Source of the DNA: Begonia masoniana
Taxonomy: Eukaryota > Streptophyta > Magnoliopsida > Cucurbitales > Begoniaceae
Direction of reading: 5' to 3'
Assembly (NCBI GenBank): GCA_022432975.1
Contig: CM039510.1
Location: 27,953,201-28,017,200 of the forward strand
Length of the DNA stretch: 64,000 nt
Positions 1 through 10,199 of the stretch are shown here, piece by piece. Numbering within the stretch: position 1 is the first letter of the stretch; every line of letters starts with the position of its first letter. The notes under the pieces were generated by a model. It worked only from the letters and a program-made list of their open reading frames with translations. It made no database searches and was not told the origin of the DNA. The position numbers were made by a program, and so were the translations under genes.

Positions 1-273
1 AGGACCCAAAAACCGAATCGACATTTTATCGAAAAATAGTTTTAGCCTCGTTTTAAATATTTTAAAAGTCGAAATATTTTACGCCCAAAATGTCTAAGTC
101 AAAGTTAGACCCTAAAGGTCGATAGAGGTGGGTCAATTGTCCGAGTCCGTTTTCTTGTAAAGTGTTAACTAAAAATGAAAAAAATTTATATGAAAATACG
201 AGGGCTTAGGTCAAAGTTAAGTCAACGTCTGGGTAAGTCCTGTGATGGCCCGGAGAGGATCAGGGTCGTTACA
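1..273 (+). repeat. 3' end of the 5' LTR of element A
   Basis: This segment ends in GGGTCGTTACA directly before the PBS and matches 9237-9518 with scattered substitutions. Only the last 273 bases of an LTR of about 2.7 kb are in the window. Confidence 0.88.
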
Positions 274-275
274 GT

Positions 276-290
276 TATGGTATCAGAGAC
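276..290 (+). promoter_or_regulatory. Primer binding site of element A (initiator Met tRNA type)
   Basis: TATGGTATCAGAGAC lies three bases after the LTR end. It resembles the initiator-Met tRNA PBS TGGTATCAGAGC with one extra or changed base near its end. Element F carries the same variant. Confidence 0.8.
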
Positions 291-359
291 ACGTGGTCGC
301 AATCGTTCAGTTGATTACCTAACAATGCCACCTCGTCCCATGGAAGTGCTTCGCCAACT

Positions 360-430
360 GTAAGTGTTTTTTTTTTTTTTTTTAATAATTCTGTATGTTT
401 TTAGATACTAACCCATGTTTATGATTGTAG
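360..430 (+). other. Putative short intron between PBS and gag of element A
   Basis: The donor CT|GTAAGTG is followed by a long T run (365-383) and the acceptor GATTGTAG, 11 bases before the gag ATG at 442. Elements F (15343-15410) and E (26889-26956, minus) have the same donor and a similar acceptor at the same place. Conservation across three elements supports an intron, but no transcript evidence is available. Confidence 0.5.
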
Positions 431-441
431 TGGACTAGAAA

Positions 442-1510
442 ATGCCGAGAGTGCCTAGACAACCCGAGGAGACTTCCAATAGCAAGTTTATGGACATATT
501 ACATCAACAGTTAGAACAGATAGGGGTTTTACTAAATCAGAATGCACAATACAACGCTTCCCAGGACCGAAGTGGTGAGAGATTTAGGCGGCTTAGGCCT
601 CCGACCTTTGATGGACATTCTCTAGATCCCACTTGCGCTAATAGTGGATCTGCAAGATCGAGAGCATATTTGCTTATGCTAAGGTAGAGGAGATCGACAA
701 GGTAACGTGTGCGGTATTTAACTTGGATAAGGATGCCATTCTCTGGTGGGATACAGTGATGGCCACTATGAATACAGAGGTTTTGACGTGGGAACAATTT
801 AAGCCGACGTTCTACAATAAGTATTTTAACCACCGAGCCAACAAGAGAGCAGAGTTTTCCCGACTACGTCAAACGGGATCGGTGGCCGAGTATGTACAAA
901 GGTTCGAGTCACTATCCCGCTATGCACATAAATTGGTTAGCAATGAAGAGGACAAAGTTTATCAGTTTGTGCAAGATTTAAAGTTGGAGATTCTGAAAGG
1001 AGTAAAGACTGCAGGCGTTGATGACATGCCGTATCATTTGGTTGTGACTAAGGCCTTAGAACTGGATGATATTGAGATGAATCTACAACAACAAAGTGAT
1101 GAAGAGCAACAACCACCGCGGAGCACAAAAAGCACGAGTGATGAAGAAATTAGTCAAGGAAATGGAAAACGTGCCTCTGGGTATTTGCAGTTACTCAATG
1201 CCTATTGTGTAAGAAGTTCCATGATGGGGTGTGCAAGGCAGGTTCGGGCCGATGTTTTAATTGTAATGAGCAAGGTCATATTTTTACGGACTACCCAAAG
1301 AAGAACCAAGGAAGGTGTTTCAAGTGTCAAGAGATAGGTCATCTCTCTAGGAACTGTCCGAAGAAAGGTAAAGGGTAGTGTTTTGTTTGTAATAGGACGG
1401 GCCATCTCGCCAGGGACTACCCGACACGGATTAAGGGACCCGCAAGAGTATCGCCAAAGATCTGCTCCCTCAGCAGTGCAGACGACGAATGGCAGCATAC
1501 CGTAGATGCA
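442..1510 (+). pseudogene. Degenerate gag of element A with three zinc knuckles
   Basis: Gag starts at ATG 442 with a coiled N terminus (LEQIGVLLNQN) and the motif RFRRLRPPTFDG. It then loses frame near 620. The capsid core resumes at about 700-1150 (TWEQFKPTFYNKYF, GSVAEYVQRFESLSRYA). After another frame change near 1190, three CCHC knuckles appear at about 1252, 1315 and 1379; a TAG at 1376-1378 precedes the third. Three knuckles are more than the two readable in E and F. Similarity to protease is lost soon after 1480. The frame breaks mean no full Gag can be made from this copy. Confidence 0.8.
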
Positions 1511-3015
1511 GGTACGTTCCTTTTATTTATTTATAGAAAATCCTAAAGTAGGAATGTTAGAAGATGTAGTGTGGGAGTTTAGCATTGGATTTAGAATTAT
1601 ACTTGAGGACTTAGGAAGGTGAGGAGATTTGAATTTAGGGTGTTAAATTATCTGCAACAAGTTTGCTAACAAAAAAGCCGTTAGAGGAATTGATGTAAAG
1701 GACTGAGCAGAATACTTAAGACCCGATTTTTGGAGGAAACAAGAGAGGATATATTAGTTAGTGAATTTTTTTTTTTTTTAGAAAACCCTAAGTAAAAATA
1801 GGTTTTTGTTATGTGGTGAGAAACTTAAGGAAAGGATTAGCATTAGTAATACGTAGTTTACGAAATAGGAAAAAAAGGATTGTTAGATAAAGAGAGGAAG
1901 GTTAGAATTTGGGGTTTAGTTCATAAGTATTTAGTGGTGTGAGGTTTGAGGAAATATAGGAACTTTTGAATGAGGAGGAAATATATGATAGATGAGCTTA
2001 GGTATGGAATGTAAATTCCAACTCGAGGAACATTAGGTCTTTAGAAGATCGTTGATCGAGGATATGGATGTTAGCTTATATAAGAGGTTCATACCGTGGA
2101 GGGTATGGCCAAATACCGCCATGTAGTTCTTAGTTCATGGATGAGGAAAATAGAGACTGGATGAGGTAAGATAAAATGGGCGATTTGATAGACTTTGGAC
2201 AATGTCATAAGGGTAAATGAAGAGATTTATTAGAAAAAATGGAGGGTCAAAATAAGAGTAAAGTATTGAGGGTTAGGCGATATTGAGGAATTTAGAGAAT
2301 ATTGGATGAAATGATAGAAAGTTTGCACGGAAATTGTGCAAGTGGACCTAGAAGTGAGGATAAATCATCAAGTTTAGGAAAGATTCAACTCGTAAGTTAC
2401 GTTGAAGTGTATATGCGCCATTTAAGGTATTGGGTAAATAGTGTAATTAATTAGTTTGACTTAAGAATTTGATGGTGTTTGGTGATAACCGAGGTGAAAG
2501 TTGGATAAATCGATCATAGTGGACACAAGTATAGGAACTTAGAAAATACTTTGAAAGAAAAAAGGATAGGTTTAAGTATTGAGAGCCCCGAGTACTAGGA
2601 TTGTGTTGGAGTGACTAATGGAACGTCATGTTTGACCAATGTCCGTAGGTGTAAGGATGAGAGTGATGAATTAGAAATGAGATGGCAAGGTAGAGAAGGA
2701 CTTGAAAATGGAGGATTTAGAATAAGAAAGCTAAGTATTAGGTTCTTATTATTACGCGATTGAGGAAAGTTTGAGGGCTTAATGTAGATATGTACGTGTT
2801 TGATGGGCACGAAATTAGGAAAGTGGGTAACTGAATGAGTATAGTTCGGAAAAAAAAAAAAAAAAAAAAAAAAACTTTGGAGATATAGGAATTGTCATTA
2901 CCCGATAGGTGATTAAGACCGTAGTGTAATCAAGATTTAGAATTGCAACCGTAATTACGGGAGTAGCTTTGGAGTAAGAAATAAGAGGAATGACTAAGCA
3001 ACAATTTTGAGGACA
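1511..3015 (+). other. Internal filler of element A without recognisable coding
   Basis: About 1.5 kb of purine-rich DNA lies between the zinc knuckles and the PPT, full of stops in all frames. I see no protease, RT, RNase H or integrase motif. A poly-A run of about 24 bases lies at 2849-2873. It may be very decayed pol or unrelated filler acquired by a non-autonomous derivative. Confidence 0.5.
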
Positions 3016-3016
3016 A

Positions 3017-3039
3017 AATTTCGTTTAAGGAGGGAATGA
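3017..3039 (+). promoter_or_regulatory. Polypurine tract of element A
   Basis: GAGGACAAAATTTCG is followed by TTTAAGGAGGGAATGA directly before the LTR start TGTAACACC. This is the typical 3' end of Tekay/Del gypsy elements and fixes the LTR boundary. Confidence 0.8.
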
Positions 3040-3355
3040 TGTAACACCTGGGTTTTTTTTCGGGTTTACGCTCTCAAGGATATTTTCGTAGAATAGCAAA
3101 CTATGGTCTTTTCTCGAGCAGGATGGTTCATTAGAGTCTTAGGAATTTATGAGGATTTCTAGAGGAATAAGAAAATTTTCAGAAACCCAAATCTATAGTG
3201 TAATGCCCGAGTTCGGTTTTCCCGTTATTAGTGTTTTATTCGTAAAAATAGTAAATTAAACTCGTTTTGCGAACGAGAAGTTTTGTTAGAACCCTAGGAA
3301 TAAATTGGAATATTTAGAGAAATAAGAAAATTTCAGAGAAACCAAATCACTAGAC
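3040..3355 (+). repeat. Tandem duplication of the first ~159 bp of the A LTR
   Basis: TGTAACACC at 3040 and TGTAATGCCCG at 3199 both look like LTR starts. The two units share stretches such as AATAAGAAAATTT and CAGA-AACC-AAATC near their ends. The units have diverged, so the duplication is old or is an ancient nested LTR start. Confidence 0.55.
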
Positions 3356-3595
3356 TAAATAATGAGTTAAGTAGAAAGTTAATTGAAAGGGGCATTTAAG
3401 TAATTTGTAAAAGTCAAATTCTAATAAAAAGAAAATACCCCCCACCCCCCTCTCTCTCTCTCATTCCTCTCCTTCTCTACGTAGCTCTCCCACTCCCTCT
3501 CTCTGCCGTTCCCTTTTATCTCGCAGCAAGCTTCTCTCACGCCGGCAATTCAGCGCCATTTCTCCTTCGATTTCTTCGACGATTAAACACTCTAG

Positions 3596-4625
3596 GTAAA
3601 GTTCATCTATTCTATGAGTTTAGTTTTTGGTTTAGGGTTGTTATTCGTTTGGTTTATCGATTTAGGGTTCGTGTAATTTTAAGTGTTGATTGGAATTTGT
3701 TAGCTTTTAGTGTATTGATGATTATTGATGAAAGATTGATGATTTTTAGATTTGAAAACGAATATAGGATTGGATTTTTGTGTTTGGATATATCGTTTTA
3801 ATATATATTAGAATTCAGGATTTTTAGGCTCGATTGCTAAGTATGGTTTGAAGATTAGCTATGGCACATTAAAGTAGATGTTATGGGTGACGTATAGGCG
3901 TTTGAATTGTTGAGATCGAATGTCGGATTAGGGAGAAATTAGTGAATGAAAATGTGCACGTGAAGTGTTCGATAAAATGCATGAATGAATAGTTGAATGG
4001 ATTTGGATTGAATTTATGAGGAATTGAGCTCTGATTTAGTTATGGACGTGAGAATTATGTTTTGAGGTGTCGGTAAAGGATTAATTGCACTTGAGATGTT
4101 TTTACGAAAATGAGAGTTTAGTTATGCCGAGCGAGTTCTAATGCAACGTTTTTTATATTTAGGTTTTTCAGGTTCCACGGTTAAGATTTCATATAGAGAT
4201 AATTGCTAAGGACGCCAGGTAAGTAGTGTATGCATACGTGTTACCATTTTGGCCTACATCACAGAACGTTAGGATTTGCTTTGTTAGTTTGTTGATGCAT
4301 CATGTTTTAAAAAAGATAGGAAAATGTTTTGAGCATGTGTTTTGACAAGTAGAACGTAGAAACTACAACCATGTAAATGTGTAACGTCTGAAGGAAGTGG
4401 TTTACCCTTTAGATGAAGTTGTGGAATGCCTAGAAACGGAGAAACTAATTCGTTCTCCATTGGTAGAGGATTACATGTATGTACGATAGAAATGATAGAA
4501 ACTGAAACAAAACGTTCATGTACGATTGAAATAGTAGAAACTGCATATGTTAAGTTACATGTTTTAAATTCATATTTGCATTACTTGCTAAGCATTATAC
4601 TTATAGTTTGAGTTCTGTGATGTAG
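3596..4625 (+). other. Putative two-intron spliced leader in the A LTR
   Basis: Predicted intron 1 runs 3596-4171 (CTCTAG|GTAAAG to TTTTTCAG|G). A 47-nt exon follows (4172-4218), then intron 2 at 4219-4625 (GCCAG|GTAAGTAG to TGATGTAG|A). Inside intron 2, CTACATCACAGAAC (4254-4267) is perfectly complementary to GTTCTGTGATGTAG (4612-4625). The same plan occurs in E, F and K with exon sizes of 49-51 nt. Splicing is inferred by comparison only. Confidence 0.5.
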
Positions 4626-5232
4626 ATGAAGAAGATCAGACACGGTGAGTTTTCACGAGCATGCTAGGATTACGGACGTGGTTGGAGGAGTACGACCATG
4701 GCGGCAATCTAGCAATATTGTTAGGGCGATTCCGACCGTGGTTAGTATGTGTCTGTGGTTAGTATGTGGACGTGTCTGTTTTGGGTATGTTTACGTGTTC
4801 GGTTTGTTTAAAGGAGTGAATGGAAATGTTTATGTATGTGGATAGGTGGTTTTGATAGAAAAATGTATGAAAAGTCAAGTTTTGATGTGAATGTTGTGGG
4901 AGCAGAACGTTTAGGATGTGAAGTCTTTATTTGGAAAATATACTGGAATTGTTTGGATGTTTTTAAACTTGTAAGGATGTGCTCGGTTTTTAGAGCTATC
5001 CACGCAAATTGTTTTTGTGAATTTTAAATACGTTTTCGGATACGTTTTTGGGTGCCGTTTTAAGTCGGGATTTTAAGGGTTGAGGTATTTTATATTTAGA
5101 AATGTTTGAAGTAAGTTTATGGATGAAATGTAGGTGGAAGAAAGGAAGAAAAGATGGAAAAACGATGAAAGAATGAGGAAGGGCGCGAAAGAGGCGCGGA
5201 GGGCGCTGGGCGCACACAGCAGGCGCGCTGGG

Positions 5233-5675
5233 TGTCACGGTCCTACTTTCAAGGGGCTTACGAGACCGTGCGGCACCCAATATCACACCTGTACTAGGTC
5301 AGCCAACGAGTGCCCACTTCGTTAGAGCGAGCTTGTGTCTAACGAGTAAGCAACGAGCGAGCGAGATTAATCGAAAGCAGCATCATTGAGCATAGTGTGC
5401 ATAAAGAGGGTGTATGTAAAAAGCTTGTTTATTGAATAGCAGCAAATTACATCAGTGGGTAGGGGGGTCTACGTGCAGTCATGCCTCTCCCCCTAAAGAG
5501 CAATCTGGACCATCTCCACTACGGCAGTAGTGTACATGCTATAGTGGCGAGGAGTCACTCTTGCCAAAAATAGAAAGAAAAAGAGTACAACAGAATTACT
5601 TAAAAAGGAAATGAATCTAACTAACAGCAAGGGCGGCCATAGGCAACAAGCCTTGGACAAGCCCGGACCTTGACA
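5233..5675 (-). repeat. 3' LTR of element D
   Basis: On the plus strand it runs TGTCACGG...CTTGACA. It matches 8532-8991 closely but lacks an 18-bp stretch (GTGCCAACGGCACCGA region) present in the other copy. The adjacent PPT (minus sense AAATAGGGGAGAA) lies at 5676-5690. Confidence 0.93.
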
Positions 5676-5706
5676 TTCTCCCCTATTTGAACTGTTGACG
5701 TCCTCG

Positions 5707-6180
5707 TCAACTCTGCTTCTTCTTGAATCCCTCGATCATCCCTGATGTGTTCTCCAAGTCTTTTTGCTTTCTCCCCAGATACTTCATCGTCACTTGGTCC
5801 TTTCTACCTGATGAGGTATCCCTGGTATTTTCGTCGGCTTGTTTTTGAGGCCTCGATCTGTCAGAATTTCTTCGACTTCTTTCTTCTTCTGGTTGCTGAT
5901 GGAGATATGCGAAAACTTCTTCGACTTCTTTCTTCTTCTTGTTGCTGATGGAGATACTTGGTCTAGAGTGGTTGTTCCTTTCCTTGTTCTTGTTCTCGTC
6001 GGCTGGATGGTAGAACTTCAAGTTGCTGACGGGGATTACTGAATGGATTTGGAGCCATGATGGAAGATTAACTCTGTAAGATGTTCTCCCGACCTTCTCG
6101 ATGACTTCCATAGGGCCTTCATACTTTTTGGTAAGTCGCTTGTCTTTCCTACCCGTCAAGCAAAGCTGTTCAGGTCGCAA
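5707..6180 (-). pseudogene. Integrase C terminus and chromodomain-like tail of element D
   Basis: The frame begins with RPEQLCLTGRKDKRLTKKYEG and continues VIEKVGRTSYRVNLP and IHSVIPVSNLKFYHP, the typical integrase C-terminal region of gypsy elements. A lysine- and glutamate-rich stretch follows, and then a chromodomain-like remnant (KYLGRKQKDLENTSG). A ~50-bp unit is repeated in tandem near 5865-5960, expanding the linker. The frame differs from the upstream ORF, so at least one frameshift lies near 6190-6230. It is non-functional as it stands. Confidence 0.75.
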
Positions 6181-6191
6181 CTTAACCAGTA

Positions 6192-8000
6192 CTAAGTCAC
6201 CAGCCTTAAACTCATTGGTTGCAGTTCCTTAGCTACCCACTTCTTCATATGCTTAGAGGTCTGCTTCAGGTAAGCACGAGCTATCTCTGTATTGTGCTTC
6301 CATTCCTTAGGAAAGTTGTAAGCTTTCAGACTCTTTCCAGAATATTGTTGCTCTAAGTTGTATGGCATGTTTGGTTGTCTCCCGCAAACTGCTTCAAACG
6401 GGCTCAGTCCTGTTGACGAGCTCCTTTGACAGTTAGAACAAGATTGTGCAACATTACGCAGACTCTGCCAACTCTCCAGTTCTGCTAGTTCTGTCATAGC
6501 TGTTATATACGGGGCCTTTGCAGGAGGTTTAGATCTTTGACTCAATTCAACCTGATGATCGATGTCTCTTCGTGGAGGTAATGTCTTGGGTAAGCAACTA
6601 GGCATGGTACTCCTGGACTCCTTCAAGACTTTTGAGAGCTCCGGGTGTATTCTTTTCTCCTTTTTTCTTGTTTCCCACGGAGCAATCATACAGGTTGGAT
6701 CGTTTTGTTTTTGCCCTTCCTTGAATTGCATTGCAACAATCATCTTCATGTTGATAGCACTTGGTTGTTTGAGAATCGCAGGAACAACAGTTGGGTTGTT
6801 ACTTGTGATTATTAAACATTTTGTGGAAGGTATTGGGATGGCTCTATGTTCTATCAGGAACTTCATCCCCAAGATCGTATCAAAGTCATCCATCCGTGCT
6901 ACGATGAAGTCAATGAGTCCCGTCCATGAGCCGAGTTTCAATCGGGCTCTCCTTACAATCCCAAGTACTGGCATCGCTTTTGCATTTACTGTTTTCATCC
7001 TACCATCATTCTTTTCAAGCTTCAAATTAAGACGGCGAGCTTCCTTCTCTGTAATGAAGTTATGAGTGGCTCCCGATTCTATCATCGTACTTGTAGCAGA
7101 TCTATTGTTGATGGATGACTCGACATACATGAGACCTTTACCTGGGTTCTTCTTAAGCTCTTCCATCTGCTGTTGTATAGCTGACAATAAAGTCATAGCC
7201 CCAACTTCAGCAAGCTCGGTGGATTTTTCTTCAGCAACTCCCTTAGCTGAGTTGTCATCCTGAATCGAAGCTTGTAAAGCAGTTAAGGCCAATCTATGCG
7301 GACACTCGGCTACTCGATGGGGTCCCTTGCACAGAAAACATGACACAGGCCTATTTGTTTGTCGTTGGTTGTTAGCATTTCTTGCTGCTTCATAACCTTC
7401 TCTTGGGACAAACGACTTCTTTTCATCAGTTCCTGTGTTCGGTTTCTGAAACTTGTGGGCGGTTGGGCTACTTGGAGTATCCTTTTCTGGCTCAGGGTTC
7501 TCAGTGTTATAATCGAACAATCGCTCTGCGGCTGCAAGTGCACTTGACAGACTTTGCACCCTTTGTTCATATAATCTGGTCCTGGCCCACGGTTTAAGAC
7601 CTTCGATAAAAGCAAAGATCTTATCTTTTTCCGACATATCTCTAATATTCAGCATGAGTCCCGAGAATTGTTTGACATATTCACGGATGCTTGCAGTCTG
7701 CTTCAGTTCTCGAAGTAATCGGCGGGCATTGAACTCAACGTTCTCTGGGAAGAATTGATCCTTCAGTTGTCTTTTTAGTTCTTCCCAAGTATCAATCACA
7801 CATTCACCGATACTGATATCATGGTACTTTGATCTCCACCAAAGTTTTGCATCGTCAGTAAGATGCATTGTGGCCAAGGTCACTTTCGAATCCTCATCCG
7901 TTTTAGTGGCCTTGAAATATTGTTCCATGTCGAAGATGAAATTTTCTATTTCTTTTGCATCCCGGGCTCCCCCAAAGGGCTTTGGCTCTGGGATTTTCAC
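6192..8000 (-). pseudogene. Gag-protease fused by deletion to late integrase, element D
   Basis: The 602-residue frame shows the Gag capsid region (KIPEPKPFGGARDAKEIENFI, KLWWRSKY, FFPENVEFNARR, SIREYVKQFSGLM), a CCHC-like knuckle (CFLCKGPHRVAECP) and an aspartic protease. In the protease the active site reads ESGATHNF instead of DSGATHNF, so the catalytic Asp is lost. The frame then reaches the first residues of RT (PPAKAPYITAMTELAELE) and passes at about 6420-6480 into late integrase (STGLSPFEAVCGRQPNMPYNL). The RT YxDD, RNase H and the integrase DDE are all gone. It begins right after an in-frame stop at 8001-8003. Confidence 0.85.
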
Positions 8001-8489
8001 TTAACTGAATTCAGCAGCAGTAGTGGCCTGGGTTTGACTCCCCATGGCTCTCATGGTAAGGTTCAGTTTAATGTTGATCTCAGCAATCTCCGCTCTGAGA
8101 GAATCAAACATTGTTCTGAAGTCCATGGTTACTTGAGACACAATTTCTGACAACCGGGTATGAGCCAGCTCGATCTCATCGACGCGCTCCAGGACCCTGA
8201 TTATTGTACTTGTGGAACTTTCTCCCGTGCAAACTCCCTTTCCCTTCTCTTGTCGGGATTTGAGGGTCTCCACCCGATTCAACAGCTCTGCAATCGGTAT
8301 GGCGTATATTCTGTTGTGAATAGCTGCTATCTCATTAGGAAATTCAGACATTTCCCTCATTCGTTCTTCTATGAATCGAATGTTGTCCGGTATGTCTTGC
8401 AGATACCGTATTTCTTCTTCCAACTCGACGAGGCGCTCGAGTTGATCCGATGGTGCACTAGGCCTTTCCATCGTACTCTTCTTCGGCAT
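8001..8489 (-). pseudogene. Gag N-terminal coiled-coil region of element D
   Basis: The 162-residue frame starts MPKKSTMERPSAPSDQLERL and is rich in E, L and R heptads (residues ~15-70), followed by LRAEIAEINIKLNLTMRAMG. This is the usual N-terminal extension before KIPEPKPF in plant chromodomain gypsy elements. It is in the same frame as the next ORF, separated by one TAA (8001-8003), so the two were one polyprotein. Confidence 0.75.
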
Positions 8490-8517
8490 ACTTTCTCACG
8501 ATTTTGAGCCAACCTAG

Positions 8518-8529
8518 GCTCTGATACCA
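8518..8529 (-). promoter_or_regulatory. Primer binding site of element D
   Basis: On the minus strand TGGTATCAGAGC lies two bases after the LTR end, a perfect initiator-Met tRNA PBS. It fixes the orientation of D. Confidence 0.9.
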
Positions 8530-8531
8530 AC

Positions 8532-8991
8532 TATCACGGTCCTACTTTCAAGGGGCTTACGAGACCGTGCGGCACCCAATATCACACCTGTACTGGGTCA
8601 GCCAACGAGCGTGCCAACGGCACCGAGTGCCCACTTCGTTAGAGCGAGCTTGTGTCTAACGAGTAAGCAACGAGCGAGCGAGATTAATCGAAAGCAGCAT
8701 CATTGAGCATAGTGTGCATAAAGAGGGTGTATGTAAAAAGCTTGTTTATTGAATAGCAGCAAATTACATCAGTGGGTAGGGGGTCTACGTGCAGTCATGC
8801 CTCTCCCCCTAAAGAGCAATCTGGACCATCTCCACTACGGCAGTAGTGTACATGCTATAGTGGCGAGGAGTCACTCTTGCCAAAAATAGAAAGAAAAAGA
8901 GTACAACAGAATTACTTAAAAAGGAAATGAATCTAACTAACAGCAAGGGCAGCCATAGGCAACATGCCTTGGACAAGCCCGGACCTTGACA
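8532..8991 (-). repeat. 5' LTR of element D
   Basis: This copy starts TATCACGG on the plus strand, where the other copy has TGTCACGG, and ends CTTGACA. It is 460 bp long. Confidence 0.92.
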
Positions 8992-9518
8992 CTGGGCGCG
9001 CGCCGCTGGCGCCGATCGATTACCGCTGGCGCTGGGGCGCGAGCGCGCCAGCAGAGAGGCCGTCGATCGATCGGCTCCTAGCGCGCAGCGCGTGCTGTTT
9101 GGATGACGCGCGCGCCGCACCACTCAAGAGCCAAACGAATTTTTTTTTTTTTAAATTGACTCTTCAAAACATGTTTCAACCTGAATTTTTACGATACTTT
9201 TTAAACGTATTTTACGAGCGACCCCCACGTATTTTAAAGGATTTTAAGGACCCAAAAACTAAGTCGACATTTTATCAAAAAATAGTTTTAGCCTCGTTTT
9301 AAATGTTTTAAAAGTCGAAATATTTTACGTCCAAAATGTCTAAGTCAAAGTTAGACCGTAAAGGTCGATAGAGGTGGGTCAATTGTCTGAGTCCATTTTC
9401 TTGTGAAGTGTTAAGTAAAAATGAAAAAATTTTATGTGAAAATACGAGGACTTAGGTCAAAGTTAAGTCAACGTCTGGGTAAGTTCTGTGACTGCCCAGA
9501 GAGGATTGGGGTCATTAC

Positions 9519-9856
9519 CTCATATGTGTCTACGTATTTTCACATATGCATTAAATTCCACATTAGAAGAATGTGACGAACAAAAAATAAAGTTAGACAT
9601 TAATAATATATGTCCAATGAATTATGTAATAATTAGTTTTAGATATGAATCATAATGTCTAGAGAATTCTATAGAAAGATTATAACATTAGATTAATTAC
9701 AAATGTCTAGTGAATCTTATAAAGAACATCGGAATGAATTTAGACAATAATAAAACATGTAGATATTTATGTAAAATGTAAACAGTGTTTGAGGGTGAAC
9801 GATAAAATTGGACATTAATAAAATATATTTAAATAGTCGTAGTTAAATATAAACCA
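9519..9856. other. AT-rich DNA between elements A and G, no gene seen
   Basis: No coding pattern or known repeat was recognised. The motif GACATTAATAA occurs twice (near 9595 and 9814). Similarity to the copia gag begins abruptly at about 9857. Confidence 0.5.
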
Positions 9857-10156
9857 TAGATCAACGTCATTGAAGATAGCATTGAGAGCTTTTGAATTAT
9901 TATTTGCCAAAGCATCATCATTTACCGACCAATCTTCTTCCGGCTTGGGAGAAATGACACCATCTGCATCAGTATTCATAGGAGGATTCCAACCTGTTAA
10001 AATAGATCTCCAAGCCTTCTCGTCAATAGCTTTAATGAATGCCCTCATCCTTGCCTTCCAATAAGCATAATTAGTCCCATCCAATAATGGTGGATGCATT
10101 GTTGAACCTCCTTCTTTCATAGAATCCATCGCACACGAACTGTGATCTTGTCCCAC
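9857..10156 (-). pseudogene. Gag N terminus of a second, truncated G copy
   Basis: The frame from 10156 reads MGQDHSSCAMDSMKEGG, then PPLLDGTNYAYWKARMRAF and TGWNPPMNTDADG. It is the typical N terminus of copia Gag (DUF4219-like, LDGTNYxxWKxRM). It matches 34026-34290 but keeps the LDGTNYAYWKARM segment that the other copy has lost. Similarity stops at 9857, so the rest of this copy is missing. Confidence 0.8.
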
Positions 10157-10181
10157 GGATCTCGCTTAAGAAACAGTAGCG

Positions 10182-10199
10182 ACCAGCTCTGATACCAAT
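10182..10199 (-). promoter_or_regulatory. Primer binding site beside the left G LTR
   Basis: On the minus strand ATTGGTATCAGAGCTGGT directly follows the LTR end. The matching site near 34330 is damaged (TTATTATCAGAGC). Confidence 0.85.

Larger units (their letters stand above)
5233..8991 (-). mobile_element. Element D: internally deleted Ty3/gypsy chromodomain element nested in the A LTR
   Basis: D is bounded by LTRs of 443 and 460 bp and a perfect 5-bp target duplication CTGGG (5228-5232 and 8992-8996). PBS and PPT are present on the minus strand. The internal region encodes Gag, protease, the very start of RT, then jumps straight to the end of integrase and a chromodomain-like tail. Most of RT, all of RNase H and the integrase core are missing, so D cannot move on its own. 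Near-identical LTRs suggest it is younger than A. Confidence 0.93.
1..9518 (+). mobile_element. Element A: pol-less Ty3/gypsy (Tekay/Del-like) LTR retrotransposon, 5' end outside window
   Basis: The end of the 5' LTR (1-273) is repeated almost base for base near 9237-9518, and a gypsy PPT precedes the 3' LTR start at 3040. A PBS sits just after position 273. The internal part (274-3039) is only about 2.8 kb: it holds gag and zinc knuckles but no protease, RT, RNase H or integrase that I can recognise. A is therefore a non-autonomous or deleted member. Its 3' LTR was later split by element D. The TSD cannot be checked because the 5' LTR begins before the window. Confidence 0.85.
3040..9518 (+). 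repeat. 3' LTR of element A, split by element D
   Basis: The LTR runs 3040-5232 and resumes at 8997 after the D insertion and its TSD, ending near 9518. Without D it is about 2.7 kb. It contains a pyrimidine-rich stretch near 3440-3540, a possible transcription start region, and the putative leader introns described separately. Its first ~159 bases are partly repeated at 3199-3355. A GC-rich GCGC cluster lies at 5178-5232 and 8997-9118. The LTR end reads CATTACC rather than CGTTACA, a decayed terminus. Confidence 0.85.

Noticed and set aside
4426..5325. Several 60-96 residue ORFs in the A LTR
   Set aside because: None resembles a known protein and they fall in LTR DNA, some within a predicted intron.
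6562..7263. Plus-strand ORFs opposite element D gag-protease
   Set aside because: They are antisense shadows of the minus-strand polyprotein.
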